43,517 nucleotides of DNA from Parablautia muri. GTDB taxonomy: Bacteria; Bacillota; Clostridia; Lachnospirales; Lachnospiraceae. Below are positions 1 to 8,496 of this stretch, piece by piece. The position numbers were made by a program, and so were the translations under genes. Numbering within the stretch: the stretch's first letter is position 1; each line of letters opens with the position of its first letter. The notes under the pieces were generated by a model that worked only from the letters and a program-made list of their open reading frames with translations, was not told where the DNA came from and ran no database searches. The stretch lies in contig NZ_QZDT01000035.1 in NCBI RefSeq assembly GCF_009917485.1, positions 1-43,517 of the forward strand, read 5' to 3'.

Positions 1-621
1 GGGCGGGACAAGGGAGGGATGCAGGTTTCCCTTTCCTGCCTGCCCGCCCCGTCAAACAAGATGACTTCAAAAGTACGAGCGGCAACCCGGAGGGCCTGTG
101 ATCGGCGCGTGGCAGCGCCGGGACCGCCATGAGTCGCCAGTAAAGGAAAACCAGTTATTCCCGTACCGCAGGGTGAAAGGGGGATACTGAGGGCACGGCC
201 TGGGCAGCTTAGTCACCTGCCGCCACCTGCTGTCGGTATCATGGCGCTTATAGAGCCGTAGGCGGCTTGGATATTCCCGTACCGGGGGTGGGCAGTAAGG
301 CAATCCGGTTGCCTGATAATACGGCACAAGACAGGATTTTTGTGATTTTACGGGAACAGGTACCGGACAGGATAGATTTAATCTGTGCTGTCCGGGCGGT
401 TTTCCCTTTCCTATCTCCGGCAGGTGTGAAAAAGAATCTGCCGGATTTCTTACGGGATGTAAGACCTGACGCCGCAAGCCTTTTTTCGCTGCATTCTGAT
501 GAATGGGCGGCGTTTGCAGCGCAAGGTGTTCCATCCCGCTGGTATATAGGGGGACAGATTTTTTGTGATAAGACAACCTTAACGGGAAATAGAATATAGA
601 AAGGCGGTCAAGGGGCAGGAT
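1..621. other. GC-rich element DNA, no recognised gene
   Basis: This stretch is richer in G and C than the rest of the window and holds no gene I recognise. Bases 1-50 form an imperfect inverted repeat (GGGCGGG against CCCGCCC, with an inner GCAGG/CCTGC). An open frame at 267-599 on the plus strand starts with TTG, has no clear ribosome site and resembles no family I know. A longer minus-strand frame at 67-576 is rich in proline, arginine and cysteine and looks like a shadow. The position just before a TnpW-like gene suggests the inside of a conjugative or mobilisable element whose main body lies outside the window. Confidence 0.4.
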
Positions 622-891
622 ATGGAATTGACAAGGGAAAAGTTACAGGAGATGGCGGCTGTGGATATACGGAGCGTGGATATCAACAGCCTAACGGATT
701 TAAGGGATATTGTGGTTGACACGAAAAAGCCCGTCCCCCAGAAACTGGCCTCTTTTGCGGCGCAGACGAATAACGTATACATCCACCGGATCGGGGACTA
801 TATCGTGAAAGTCCGTTTCATGGAAGAAGGGCCGACCATTGATGATAAGATGGAGGAATATTTGAGGCGGCTCGCGGAGATACACATTTAA
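622..891 (+). CDS. TnpW / DUF6870-like transposon-encoded small protein
   Basis: An 89-residue acidic protein with no membrane segment. Residues 14-31 carry the pattern VDIRSVDxxSLTDLRDI. The C-terminal half has a GDYIVKVRF strand followed by PTIDDKMEEYLRRL. This layout fits my memory of the small TnpW/DUF6870-type proteins found in clostridial conjugative elements; the family has no established biochemical role. It lies about 150 nt before three serine recombinase genes on the same strand, the position expected near the end of such an element. The ATG is preceded by a weak purine stretch (AGGGGCAGG). Assignment is from remembered sequence pattern and context, so the family name is likely but unproven. 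Confidence 0.7.
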   Translation: MELTREKLQEMAAVDIRSVDINSLTDLRDIVVDTKKPVPQKLASFAAQTNNVYIHRIGDYIVKVRFMEEGPTIDDKMEEYLRRLAEIHI

Positions 892-938
892 CCGGAATGG
901 AATCAGATTGTTCTTGAAAGAACAGAAAAGTTATGTGA

Positions 939-983
939 ATCTAAAGTCAGGACTTGATTCAGTGGAAGCCCTGGCTTTTAGAT
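939..983 (+). promoter_or_regulatory. Imperfect hairpin before first recombinase gene
   Basis: ATCTAAAGTCAGGACTT pairs with AAGCCCTGGCTTTTAGAT across a 10-nt loop, allowing G-U pairs and one bulge. It sits about 55 nt before the likely TTG start of the first recombinase. A smaller GTTCTT/AAGAAC hairpin lies just upstream, near 909-922. There is no T-tract after it, so a leader structure or protein-binding site is more likely than a terminator. Function is unknown. Confidence 0.4.
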
Positions 984-1038
984 ATGAGCGGGATAACGGC
1001 TATCCTTGTTAGCTAATAAAAAGTCAGGGGTGATACAG

Positions 1039-2787
1039 TTGAAAGAAAAACAATTCTATGCGGCCATGTACCTCCGTCTTTCAAAGGATGACGAGGACAG
1101 GGGCAGTTTCAATAAGTCCGAGAGCAACAGTATCGGAAACCAGAGGGAACTTATCAAATCATTCTTAAGGGAGCAACCGGACATAGAGCTTTACGACATC
1201 TATGTGGACGATGGCTTTTCAGGGAGCAATTTCGACAGGCCAGAATTTAAGAGAATGATCGGCGACATTGAGGCAGGCAGGGTGAACTGCGTGGTAGTGA
1301 AAGACCTGTCCCGTTTCGGGCGCGATTACATCGAATCCGGGAGGTACATACAAAAGACTTTCCCGGCTCTTGGTGTGCGTTTTATTGCGCTTACGGACCA
1401 TTTTGACAGTGTATCGGCAGATACGGGGGAAAGCTCGATTGTCCTTCCGGTCAAGAATTTCATAAACGATTCCTACTGCCGGGATATTTCCACAAAGGTA
1501 AAGAGCCAGCTTGAAGTAAAGCGCAGGAACGGGGAGTGTGTATCTGCCTTTGCAGTTTATGGGTATAAAAAGAGTGACACAGACAGGAACAGGCTTGTCA
1601 TTGATGAATACGCGGCGGAGAACGTGCGGCGGATATTTGCATGGAAGATCGAGGGGATGGCAGTCTCTGCGATTGCGGAAAAGCTGAACAGCCTCGGCAT
1701 CCTCTCCCCGAAAGAATATAAAAAGTCAATGGGGCTTCACTATCACAGTGGCTTTTCCGGGGCTGGAAGTAGCATCTGGGGAAACGCCACCGTAAAACGG
1801 ATACTAACCAATGAGGTCTATCTGGGCCATATGGTTCAGGGGAAAACAGAGAAAGTAAACTATAAAGTAAAGAAGCATACCGCAAAACCGGAAGGGGAAT
1901 GGGTGAAAGTAGAAAATACCCATGAGGCAATCGTTTCCGCCGATGATTTTGCGGTAGTCCAGCGCCTGCTCAAAACAGATGGGCGCAAAAGCCCGGAATC
2001 CGGGACGTTAAATCCTTTTGTGGGAATACTGTTCTGCGGCGACTGCAGCCAGCAGATGATAAGGCGGGTGATACGTTATAAGGATACGGCAAAAGTTTAT
2101 TACATCTGCTCAACAAAGAACCGAGGAGAAGGGTGCAGCAGGCACAGCATAGAGGAAAGCGCACTGAAAGAGATCGTCTGTGAGAGCATCCGGAAGTTTG
2201 CCAATTCCTTCCTGAAAGAAAAGGAACTTTTTGACCGGGCCATGCAGTATGAGACCAACTTCGAGGCGGTTGCCCGGTATGACAAAGAGATCGGGCGGCT
2301 GAAAAAAGAGCAGGATAAATATTACTCCCTCTGTTCCGGCTTATATGAGGATTTAAGGAAGGGCATTGTCACAAAGGAGGAATTTGAGCGCCTGCACAGC
2401 GGCTTTACGCAGAAAGGGAAGGAACTGGAAGCAGCCATGCAGAAGCAGGAGCAGCTCATTAAAGATATGTTCAAGAAAGGGGCGCTTTCTGCGGGGAGGC
2501 TGAAAACTTTTCAGGATTGTGTGGAACTGAGGGAGATAGACCGGCATACGCTGAGCAGCCTTGTAAGGCGGATTGATGTTTATGAGAATCGGCAGGTCGT
2601 GATCGATTTTTACTTTATGGACACGTTTGCTGTCATGGCAGGGATTGGCCGGAAGGTTTCGATGGACAGGGCGGTGAAAGCACAGACGGCGGAAGGAGGA
2701 GCGCAAAGTGAAAAATCGGAGATTTTTCACTTAGGAATTTGTGCTATGCCCAAATTCCCGGTGTGTTCGGAGAGGGGAGGAGCTTGA
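1039..2787 (+). CDS. Large serine recombinase, first of a triplet
   Basis: A large serine recombinase of 582 residues that would cut and rejoin attachment sites to integrate or excise a mobile element. The N-terminal resolvase domain (about 1-150) has the catalytic serine in YLRLSKD (S15) and the arginine-bearing VVKDLSRFGRDYIE block. A recombinase domain follows, then a zinc ribbon (FCGDC and later ICS...GC), then a C-terminal coiled coil. I chose the TTG at 1039 because AGGGGTGA lies 5 nt upstream; an in-frame TTG at 1006 has no ribosome site. The stop overlaps the ATG of the next recombinase by one base. The last 27 or so codons are read through the two-hairpin leader element, so that tail looks acquired. 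Confidence 0.93.
   Translation: MKEKQFYAAMYLRLSKDDEDRGSFNKSESNSIGNQRELIKSFLREQPDIELYDIYVDDGFSGSNFDRPEFKRMIGDIEAGRVNCVVVKDLSRFGRDYIESGRYIQKTFPALGVRFIALTDHFDSVSADTGESSIVLPVKNFINDSYCRDISTKVKSQLEVKRRNGECVSAFAVYGYKKSDTDRNRLVIDEYAAENVRRIFAWKIEGMAVSAIAEKLNSLGILSPKEYKKSMGLHYHSGFSGAGSSIWGNATVKRILTNEVYLGHMVQGKTEKVNYKVKKHTAKPEGEWVKVENTHEAIVSADDFAVVQRLLKTDGRKSPESGTLNPFVGILFCGDCSQQMIRRVIRYKDTAKVYYICSTKNRGEGCSRHSIEESALKEIVCESIRKFANSFLKEKELFDRAMQYETNFEAVARYDKEIGRLKKEQDKYYSLCSGLYEDLRKGIVTKEEFERLHSGFTQKGKELEAAMQKQEQLIKDMFKKGALSAGRLKTFQDCVELREIDRHTLSSLVRRIDVYENRQVVIDFYFMDTFAVMAGIGRKVSMDRAVKAQTAEGGAQSEKSEIFHLGICAMPKFPVCSERGGA
2708..2786 (+). promoter_or_regulatory. Two-hairpin leader element, copy a
   Basis: Hairpin 1 is GTGAAAAATC-gga-GATTTTTCAC (2708-2730), a perfect 10-bp stem. 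Hairpin 2 is GGAATTTGTGC-tat-GCCCAAATTCC (2734-2758), with one mismatch. After them come a GTGTTCGG block and the GAGGGGAGG ribosome site of the second recombinase, ending at its ATG. The whole element lies inside the 3' end of the first recombinase gene, so it is both coding and leader. Stem bases differ from the other copies while pairing is kept. Confidence 0.7.
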
Positions 2788-4511
2788 TGGGGAGAGTGTC
2801 AAAGCGGACTTCCGCCCCTGCTGTGGCGGACAAAAAAACGAGAACATGTTACAAAGCAGGCATTTATGCAAGGCTTTCATCAGACCAGGACAGGAAAAAG
2901 AATGAATCCGTGGAAGTGCAGGTAAAGATCGCGGAAAAGCATATCGAAGAACTGAACCGGGAAGGGACAGAGCGGATAGAGATCATAGACCGTTATACAG
3001 ACCTGGGGAAAACGGGGAGTAATTTTGAACGTGACGAGTTTCAGAGACTTATGCAGGACATACGGCTGGGTGACATTGACTGCGTGGTGGTCAAAGACCT
3101 TTCCCGGTTTGGCCGGAGCTATCTGGAAGCGGGGAATTATATTGAGAAAATCTTCCCATTCCTGGGTGTCCGCTTCATAGCGGTTGCAGACGGGCTTGAT
3201 ACGGGGCACAGGGGAAGCAATACAAAACAGATGGCAACGGAGATAAAAAACCTTGTCAACGATATGTATGCAAAAGACTTTTCCGTAAAGGCAAAGCAGC
3301 ATTTAAAACTAAGGCGGCAGGAAGGCTCCTATGTGGGAGGGCCGCCGCCCTACGGCTATACAAGTGTAATGGCAGGCAGGGCCTGCCATGGGGATAAGAA
3401 AATACGGAAGCTGGTGCCGGATGAAAATACTGCGGGGATTGTAAAGCATATTTTCGGGCTGTTTATTGAAACGGGAAGCTATGCGGCGGTGGCAGATGAC
3501 CTGAACAGGAAAAAGTGCAACCCGCCGTCTGTGTATAAGAAAACCGGAAACGTCTTTTTTGACCCGGAACAGGGGGAATACAAGGGATGGGATAAAGGCT
3601 CTGTGGAGCGTATCGTGAAAAGTGAGACATACACCGGAAAACTGGTGCAGGGACGGACTTCCATCACCGCAAGGGATGAAAAGAACCGTATTCACAAAGC
3701 GGAAGAAGAATGGGTAGTCAAAGAAAACGCCCACGAACCTGTTATTGATGCGGCGGTGTTTGCAGAAGCGGCAAAAGTGCGGGAAAGGCTTCAGGAAAGG
3801 ATGAAATCCCATGCCCATCCGACAGAAGGATGCCCGATAAGGGAGAATATTTTTGACAGCGTGCTTTACTGCGGCGTATGCGGCAGGAAAATGACACGGC
3901 ATAGTTATGCCAAAACTTATGCGGACAGGAGCAAGACAAGGCTGGACGGATATTTCTGCATAAACGGCGGGCAGACAAAAGTGGAGAGCTGCCCTGCATC
4001 AAACCGTATTTCAAAGGCGGAACTGGTGGATATCCTGTTGCCGCTCCTTAAAATAGAGTTTTCTGTCTATCTGGAGAAAACGAAAAGATATACGGAGATT
4101 GTGAAAGAACAGCTTCGGGCGGCGGGGACGGAGATTGATGCAAAAATCAGGAAAACAGAAAGGGATATCGCCGCCGCAAAAGAAGATGAACGGACAAAAT
4201 ATGTGGAATACCGGGAGGGTATTATCCCCCAGAGTGAGTATGTTGCTTATAAGATGCGGCAGGAGGGCAGGCTTAATGACTTAAACCGGCAGAAGGAGGA
4301 ACTGGAAGCTGGCAGGAAGAACCTGGACACTGTATCAGGAAAATATCTTGCGGCGGCCCGTGCCCTGCTCCGGTTAAAAAGCGGCATGGAACTGACAAAG
4401 GAAATGGTAGAATCCCTGAACCGCAGGATTTACGTCTATCCGGGGAAGCGGATAGAAGTAGAGTTTGCCTATACAAATGAACTGCTTGAGGGGGTGCTTG
4501 CAAATGGATAA
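2787..4511 (+). CDS. Large serine recombinase, second of a triplet
   Basis: A 574-residue large serine recombinase. The resolvase domain follows an N-terminal extension of about 22 basic residues. The catalytic serine lies in YARLSSD (S31), and the VVKDLSRFGRSYLEAGNYIE block is present. A recombinase domain carrying GGPPPYGY, a zinc ribbon (YCGVCG, then FC...SC) and a C-terminal coiled coil follow. The ATG at 2787 shares a base with the stop of the preceding gene and has GAGGGGAGG upstream; a TTG frame extension to 2739 is only read-through. It overlaps the third recombinase by 8 nt, so the set is probably co-translated. It is the same subtype as the gene at 13004 (both have DLGKTGxNFERD). 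Confidence 0.93.
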   Translation: MGRVSKRTSAPAVADKKTRTCYKAGIYARLSSDQDRKKNESVEVQVKIAEKHIEELNREGTERIEIIDRYTDLGKTGSNFERDEFQRLMQDIRLGDIDCVVVKDLSRFGRSYLEAGNYIEKIFPFLGVRFIAVADGLDTGHRGSNTKQMATEIKNLVNDMYAKDFSVKAKQHLKLRRQEGSYVGGPPPYGYTSVMAGRACHGDKKIRKLVPDENTAGIVKHIFGLFIETGSYAAVADDLNRKKCNPPSVYKKTGNVFFDPEQGEYKGWDKGSVERIVKSETYTGKLVQGRTSITARDEKNRIHKAEEEWVVKENAHEPVIDAAVFAEAAKVRERLQERMKSHAHPTEGCPIRENIFDSVLYCGVCGRKMTRHSYAKTYADRSKTRLDGYFCINGGQTKVESCPASNRISKAELVDILLPLLKIEFSVYLEKTKRYTEIVKEQLRAAGTEIDAKIRKTERDIAAAKEDERTKYVEYREGIIPQSEYVAYKMRQEGRLNDLNRQKEELEAGRKNLDTVSGKYLAAARALLRLKSGMELTKEMVESLNRRIYVYPGKRIEVEFAYTNELLEGVLANG

Positions 4512-6063
4512 ACTTGCAATTTACCTGCGGCTTTCCCTGGAGGATGCAGACGATAAGGATGAAAGCAACAGTATCAGCAGCCAGAGGGCCATGCTCCACG
4601 CTTACATATGCAGTGACAGGGAACTGAGGGAAAAAGAAGTTTTAGAGTTTTGTGATGACGGCTATTCCGGTACAAGCATGGAAAGGCCGGGGATGCAGAG
4701 GCTCTTAAAAGAGGTAAAGGACAATCAGATCGGGTGCGTGATCGTCAAGGATATGTCCCGTTTTTCAAGGGACTATATCGAACTTGGAACCTATATGAAC
4801 CAGATATTCCCTTTTATGGGAGTGCGGTTTATCGCGGTAAATGACCATTACGACAGCCGTGACCATGCAGGAAGCACGACACCTATTGACACGGCTTTCC
4901 AGACACTTTTGTATGACTTATACAGCAAGGACATATCCGTAAAGGTCAAGGCTTCGGTTGAAAATAAATGCGCGGGTGGGGAATATGTTTTCGGACAGGT
5001 TCCCTTCGGGTATGAAAAAAGCCGGGAACTGAAAAATACGGTTGTAGTGAATGAAAAGGAAGCGGAGATTGTGCGCTGCATCTTTGCCCTTGCCACTGAC
5101 GGGAACGGCAGCACACAGATCGCAAGGATTCTCAATGAGAAGGGTATACCCACCAAAACACAGATGCGCCACCCTGAGAGGGCAGGGAAAAGCGGCAGGA
5201 TGCAGGCATGGGATAACGTCTCTGTCCGGGCTGTCCTGAATAACCGCTTTTACTTAGGTGAGATGGCCTATGGGAAATCAAAGCGCAAATTCGTGGGCAG
5301 TAAAGGCAGTATCGCTGTGCCGGTGGAGGACTGGAAAGTGATACCAGACCACCATGAGCCGCTTGTTTCGCCGGAAGATTATGAAAAGGTATGCCTTTTC
5401 CGTAAAGGGGCTGACACTGCCAGAAAAGGGGAGAAAAACCCGCTTGTGGGGAAATTATTCTGCGGCGGATGCGGCTATTCCATGACTTACAAGCCCATAC
5501 GGGGGAAGAATAAATACCGCAGGTTTGAGTGTCGGAAACACGCTGTATTGCAGATACGGTCGTGCTGTACCTATTTCCCTGCCGATCTGCTGGAAGAAAC
5601 CGTGCTGACTATGTTAAGCAGGGAGCTGATGGTGCGCGGGGATGGCGCAAAGGAAAACCGGAACCTTGTTTCTTTCCAGAAGTCTTGTATTACAAGGCTG
5701 GAAAAGAAGATAACAGAGGGCCGGGGCAGGAAAAAGCAGCTTCAGGCGGAGGCGGATGCCCTGTATGAAAGCTATGCGCTTGGCACCGTCCAGGCCGCAT
5801 CATACAGGCAGAAAGCGGACGGCATAAAAGAGCAGGTTGCTTTACTGGCGGCAGAGGAAGAAACGTATGGGAAAGAACTGGAACAGCTACGGGAGGAATA
5901 CCGCAGGGCAGAGGAAGATATGAAGCAGGTCATACGGTATTCCCATTTAGAAGTGCTGACACAGGAAGTGGTTGATATATTTATTAGGAAAATATACGTT
6001 TACAAAGACAAAAGAGTTGAAATTGTGTGGAATTTCCGCGATGATGGAAAGGGGACAGAATGA
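4504..6063 (+). CDS. Large serine recombinase, third of a triplet
   Basis: A 519-residue large serine recombinase. The catalytic serine lies in IYLRLSLED (S11), close to the N-terminus as usual. The FCDDGYSGTSMERPG and IVKDMSRFSRDYIELGTYM blocks follow, then QVPFGYE, a zinc ribbon (FCGGCG, FEC...SCC) and a long C-terminal helix ending in a beta segment. The ATG at 4504 lies inside the end of the second recombinase gene, with GAGGGGGTG upstream. It ends in an ATGA overlap with the next small gene. Triplets of adjacent serine integrases are known from streptococcal and clostridial conjugative elements, where they act together. The FCDDGYxGT signature pairs it with the gene at 14755. Confidence 0.93.
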   Translation: MDKLAIYLRLSLEDADDKDESNSISSQRAMLHAYICSDRELREKEVLEFCDDGYSGTSMERPGMQRLLKEVKDNQIGCVIVKDMSRFSRDYIELGTYMNQIFPFMGVRFIAVNDHYDSRDHAGSTTPIDTAFQTLLYDLYSKDISVKVKASVENKCAGGEYVFGQVPFGYEKSRELKNTVVVNEKEAEIVRCIFALATDGNGSTQIARILNEKGIPTKTQMRHPERAGKSGRMQAWDNVSVRAVLNNRFYLGEMAYGKSKRKFVGSKGSIAVPVEDWKVIPDHHEPLVSPEDYEKVCLFRKGADTARKGEKNPLVGKLFCGGCGYSMTYKPIRGKNKYRRFECRKHAVLQIRSCCTYFPADLLEETVLTMLSRELMVRGDGAKENRNLVSFQKSCITRLEKKITEGRGRKKQLQAEADALYESYALGTVQAASYRQKADGIKEQVALLAAEEETYGKELEQLREEYRRAEEDMKQVIRYSHLEVLTQEVVDIFIRKIYVYKDKRVEIVWNFRDDGKGTE

Positions 6064-6425
6064 GGGCAGCGATATATGCAAGAGTAGGAAATCCGGCTCA
6101 ACTGGCAGTCCAGAATCAGGCAGAGGTGTTGACAGGGCAGATCAGAGGTATGTGGGGAGACAGCACGGAGATTGATATTTATGCTGACAATGGCATCTCC
6201 GGCTTGCAGACAGACCGGCCCGGCCTGCAAAAACTGTTGCAGGAGGCCGGAACTTATCAGGGGGTGTTTGTCTGTAATCTAAACAGATTATCCCGGTCGG
6301 TGCCAGATGCGATAAGTCTGGTCAGACAGCTAAAGGATTCAGGAACGGAAGTTTATGCGCCGGACAGGAACATGGTGGAGATCGCGGAGGAAATAATGGA
6401 GATTGTTTCGGGTATTTCAACTTGA
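6060..6425 (+). CDS. Small resolvase-domain protein lacking the catalytic serine
   Basis: A 121-residue protein equivalent to the N-terminal catalytic domain of a serine recombinase and nothing else. The usual YARLS/YARVS motif reads IYARVGN, so the nucleophile position (residue 10) is glycine. DNGISGLQTDRPG and the arginine block NLNRLSRS are kept. It starts in an ATGA overlap with the third recombinase, so it belongs to the same operon. Without the serine it cannot cut DNA, but it could bind the larger recombinases and change their direction or activity. It could also simply be a truncated remnant, because direct repeats begin right after its stop. Confidence 0.8.
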   Translation: MRAAIYARVGNPAQLAVQNQAEVLTGQIRGMWGDSTEIDIYADNGISGLQTDRPGLQKLLQEAGTYQGVFVCNLNRLSRSVPDAISLVRQLKDSGTEVYAPDRNMVEIAEEIMEIVSGIST

Positions 6426-6468
6426 CAATAATTTATCTCCAATTTTACCCCGACTTAGCAATAATTTA
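6426..6468 (+). repeat. Paired CAATAATTTA direct repeats at recombinase operon end
   Basis: The 10-mer CAATAATTTA occurs at 6426-6435 and 6459-6468, directly after the stop of the small resolvase-domain gene. Short direct repeats just inside an end are typical of transposase or integrase binding sites, so this could mark an element boundary. No matching partner end was found in the window. Confidence 0.4.
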
Positions 6469-6636
6469 CCACACGCTCCACGAAGTTATGCGGGTTTCAG
6501 CGATTTTCGCTCAAAAAAAGTGAAAAAAGTTTGTGACATTAACTTGACATACGCGGGGTATGGCAGACTGGATATAGCCGGAACCTTTAACGTATTAGCC
6601 GGAGTATAGTATAATTGAATCATTAGCATGTAAGCG

Positions 6637-6683
6637 GGGCAAAAATCTGCTGTTTAAATCGGCGGATTTTTGCCCTGTTTTTG
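6637..6683 (+). terminator. Rho-independent terminator after recombinase operon
   Basis: GGGCAAAAATCTGC (6637-6650) pairs with GCGGATTTTTGCCC (6662-6675) with one G-U pair, followed by TGTTTTT. It separates the recombinase operon from the two-component system. Confidence 0.75.
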
Positions 6684-6757
6684 TGGGTTACTTTGTTTGG
6701 AACAGTTCAGCCTTGCTGAAGTGTTACCTTTGTTTGCTACAATGCGGGATGCGGGCC

Positions 6758-6786
6758 TTGCTATTGTTCCAATCTCCACATATAAT
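6758..6786 (+). promoter_or_regulatory. Sigma-A promoter of the two-component operon
   Basis: TTGCTA at 6758-6763, a 17-nt spacer, then TATAAT at 6781-6786. It lies about 60 nt before the response regulator start and after the upstream terminator. Confidence 0.6.
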
Positions 6787-6848
6787 TGTAGTGTAACTGT
6801 GTAAATGGTTTAAATGTGCGATATTTCGACAATGAAGGAGTGCCTGCT

Positions 6849-7541
6849 ATGAACAAAATTTTAATCATAGATGATGATAAAGAGCTCTGTACATTGATTA
6901 AGCAGAGCGTCTTATCAGAAAACATAGACGCCGATTTCTGCTCCTGTGGAAAATCCGGCTTGCTACAGCTGAAGGAAAAAGAATATCAGCTTGTCATATT
7001 GGATGTAATGATGCCCGGCTTTGATGGTTTTGAGACATTAGAACAGATTCGGAAGGAAAGCAATCTGCCTGTGCTGATGTTTACCTCCCAAAATGACAGC
7101 GCTTCAAAAGTGCGCGGTTTACGGGCAGGAGCCGATGACTATCTGACAAAGCCCTTTAACATGGACGAGCTGATTGCCCGTATTGTGTCTTTGATCAGAC
7201 GTTATACCCGCTTTAATCAACAAGACGGGCAGCTGCAGACATTTGATTTTGAAGGGCTGACCATCGACTTTAACAGCCGTTCTGTTCATGGAGTAAACGG
7301 CGATTATGAACTGCCGCCGAAAGAATTTGATTTACTGCTATTCCTTGCCAAGAATCAGGGAAAGATACTGACAAAGCAGCAAATTTATGAAAATGTGTGG
7401 GAAGAAGATTATGTTTATGATGACAGCAACATTATGGCGATCATCAGCCGGCTGCGGAAAAAGATAGAAGAAAATCCGGCCAGTCCTAAATATATACAGA
7501 CCGTAAAGGGGATTGGATACCGTTTCAATAAAGAGGTGTGA
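6849..7541 (+). CDS. OmpR-family response regulator
   Basis: A 230-residue cytoplasmic transcription regulator. The receiver domain (1-120) has the acidic pocket at residues 8-10, the phospho-acceptor D52 in VILDVMMPG, and K101 in DDYLTKPFN. A winged-helix DNA-binding domain (about 130-228) ends in YIQTVKGIGYRF. The ATG at 6849 has GAAGGAG 8 nt upstream; a GTG at 6816 is open but has no ribosome site. The kinase gene follows after 3 nt. The arrangement with a downstream ABC exporter matches NisRK/CprRK-type systems that sense cell-wall-active peptides. Its likely target is the four-repeat array at 8497-8540. Confidence 0.93.
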   Translation: MNKILIIDDDKELCTLIKQSVLSENIDADFCSCGKSGLLQLKEKEYQLVILDVMMPGFDGFETLEQIRKESNLPVLMFTSQNDSASKVRGLRAGADDYLTKPFNMDELIARIVSLIRRYTRFNQQDGQLQTFDFEGLTIDFNSRSVHGVNGDYELPPKEFDLLLFLAKNQGKILTKQQIYENVWEEDYVYDDSNIMAIISRLRKKIEENPASPKYIQTVKGIGYRFNKEV

Positions 7542-7544
7542 GCG

Positions 7545-8471
7545 ATGTATGTAGAAACAGCTATGGTAATTGTCTTAATAATCGGTATTGTGTTTGTGGG
7601 TTGGGCGATTTTCACAGTCCGGCGTGTAAAAAAGCAGATATTGGAAATGTCCGATGCTTTGGAGGATATCAAAAATGGGAATGGAAACAGGCGTATTTTG
7701 GCGGAAACTCATGAGCTTGTAGCCCCTCTTGCTTACAAAATGAATGATATTGTCCTGTCTTATGAAAGCAGACTTTCTGTCTATCACCAAACGGAAGAAG
7801 CAAACAGGCAGCTTATGACGAGCCTTTCCCATGATGTAAGGACACCGCTTACCACACTGATTGGGTATTTGGATGCCGTACACAGAGGGATTGCCACCGG
7901 AAAAGAACGGGACGATTATATAGAAACTGCCCGCCGCAAAGCCCATGACTTAAAAGAATATATAGACGTGCTTTTTGACTGGTTTAAGCTTGGTTCTAAT
8001 GAATTTTCCATGAACATAGTGGCGGCTGACTTGACGGAGCTGACACGCAATGCGCTGACCTGCTGGATCCCCATATTTGAAGATACACAGATAGATTTCG
8101 CGATTCACATTCCAGAGCAGCCTTTCCGGGTGCGGATAGACCCGGACGGATATATGCGGATATTAAACAATCTGATACAAAATGTACTTTCCCACAGCCA
8201 TGGGGATAAAATCGAAATAGCATTATCACAGCAGAACGGGAAGATCAAAATTCTTCTGTCCGACAATGGTGTAGGGATAGACAAAGAGGACTTAAAACAT
8301 ATTTTTGAGCGGCTTTACAAATGCGATAAGGGGCGGTCTGAGAAAGGCAGCGGTCTTGGTCTGTCTATTGTACATCAGCTTGTTGAAAAAATGAACGGAA
8401 CCATAACGGCCCAGAGCATACCCGGGGAAGGAACTGCCTTTACCATACTTTTCCCCTCAACGGACGATTGA
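7545..8471 (+). CDS. Sensor histidine kinase, single membrane segment
   Basis: A 308-residue membrane kinase that would phosphorylate the preceding regulator. One transmembrane helix spans about residues 5-24, with almost no external domain before it, so direct sensing of an outside ligand by this protein alone is doubtful. The phospho-accepting histidine is H96 in SLSHDVRTPL. The ATP-binding domain shows the N box (NNLIQN), G1 (DNGVGID) and G2 (GSGLGLSIV). Kinases with a minimal sensor often depend on their partner transporter for input, which is an inference here. Translation is coupled to the regulator gene. Confidence 0.92.
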   Translation: MYVETAMVIVLIIGIVFVGWAIFTVRRVKKQILEMSDALEDIKNGNGNRRILAETHELVAPLAYKMNDIVLSYESRLSVYHQTEEANRQLMTSLSHDVRTPLTTLIGYLDAVHRGIATGKERDDYIETARRKAHDLKEYIDVLFDWFKLGSNEFSMNIVAADLTELTRNALTCWIPIFEDTQIDFAIHIPEQPFRVRIDPDGYMRILNNLIQNVLSHSHGDKIEIALSQQNGKIKILLSDNGVGIDKEDLKHIFERLYKCDKGRSEKGSGLGLSIVHQLVEKMNGTITAQSIPGEGTAFTILFPSTDD

Positions 8472-8496
8472 GCTGCCGCCTCCTCTTTTCAAAGTG

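Noticed and set aside
67-576. Long minus-strand open frame of 169 codons
   Set aside because: Composition is dominated by proline, arginine, serine and cysteine, there is no ribosome site, and it looks like a shadow in GC-rich DNA.
3309-3902. Minus-strand frame of 197 codons
   Set aside because: It is a shadow of the second recombinase and rich in phenylalanine, histidine and proline without any domain.
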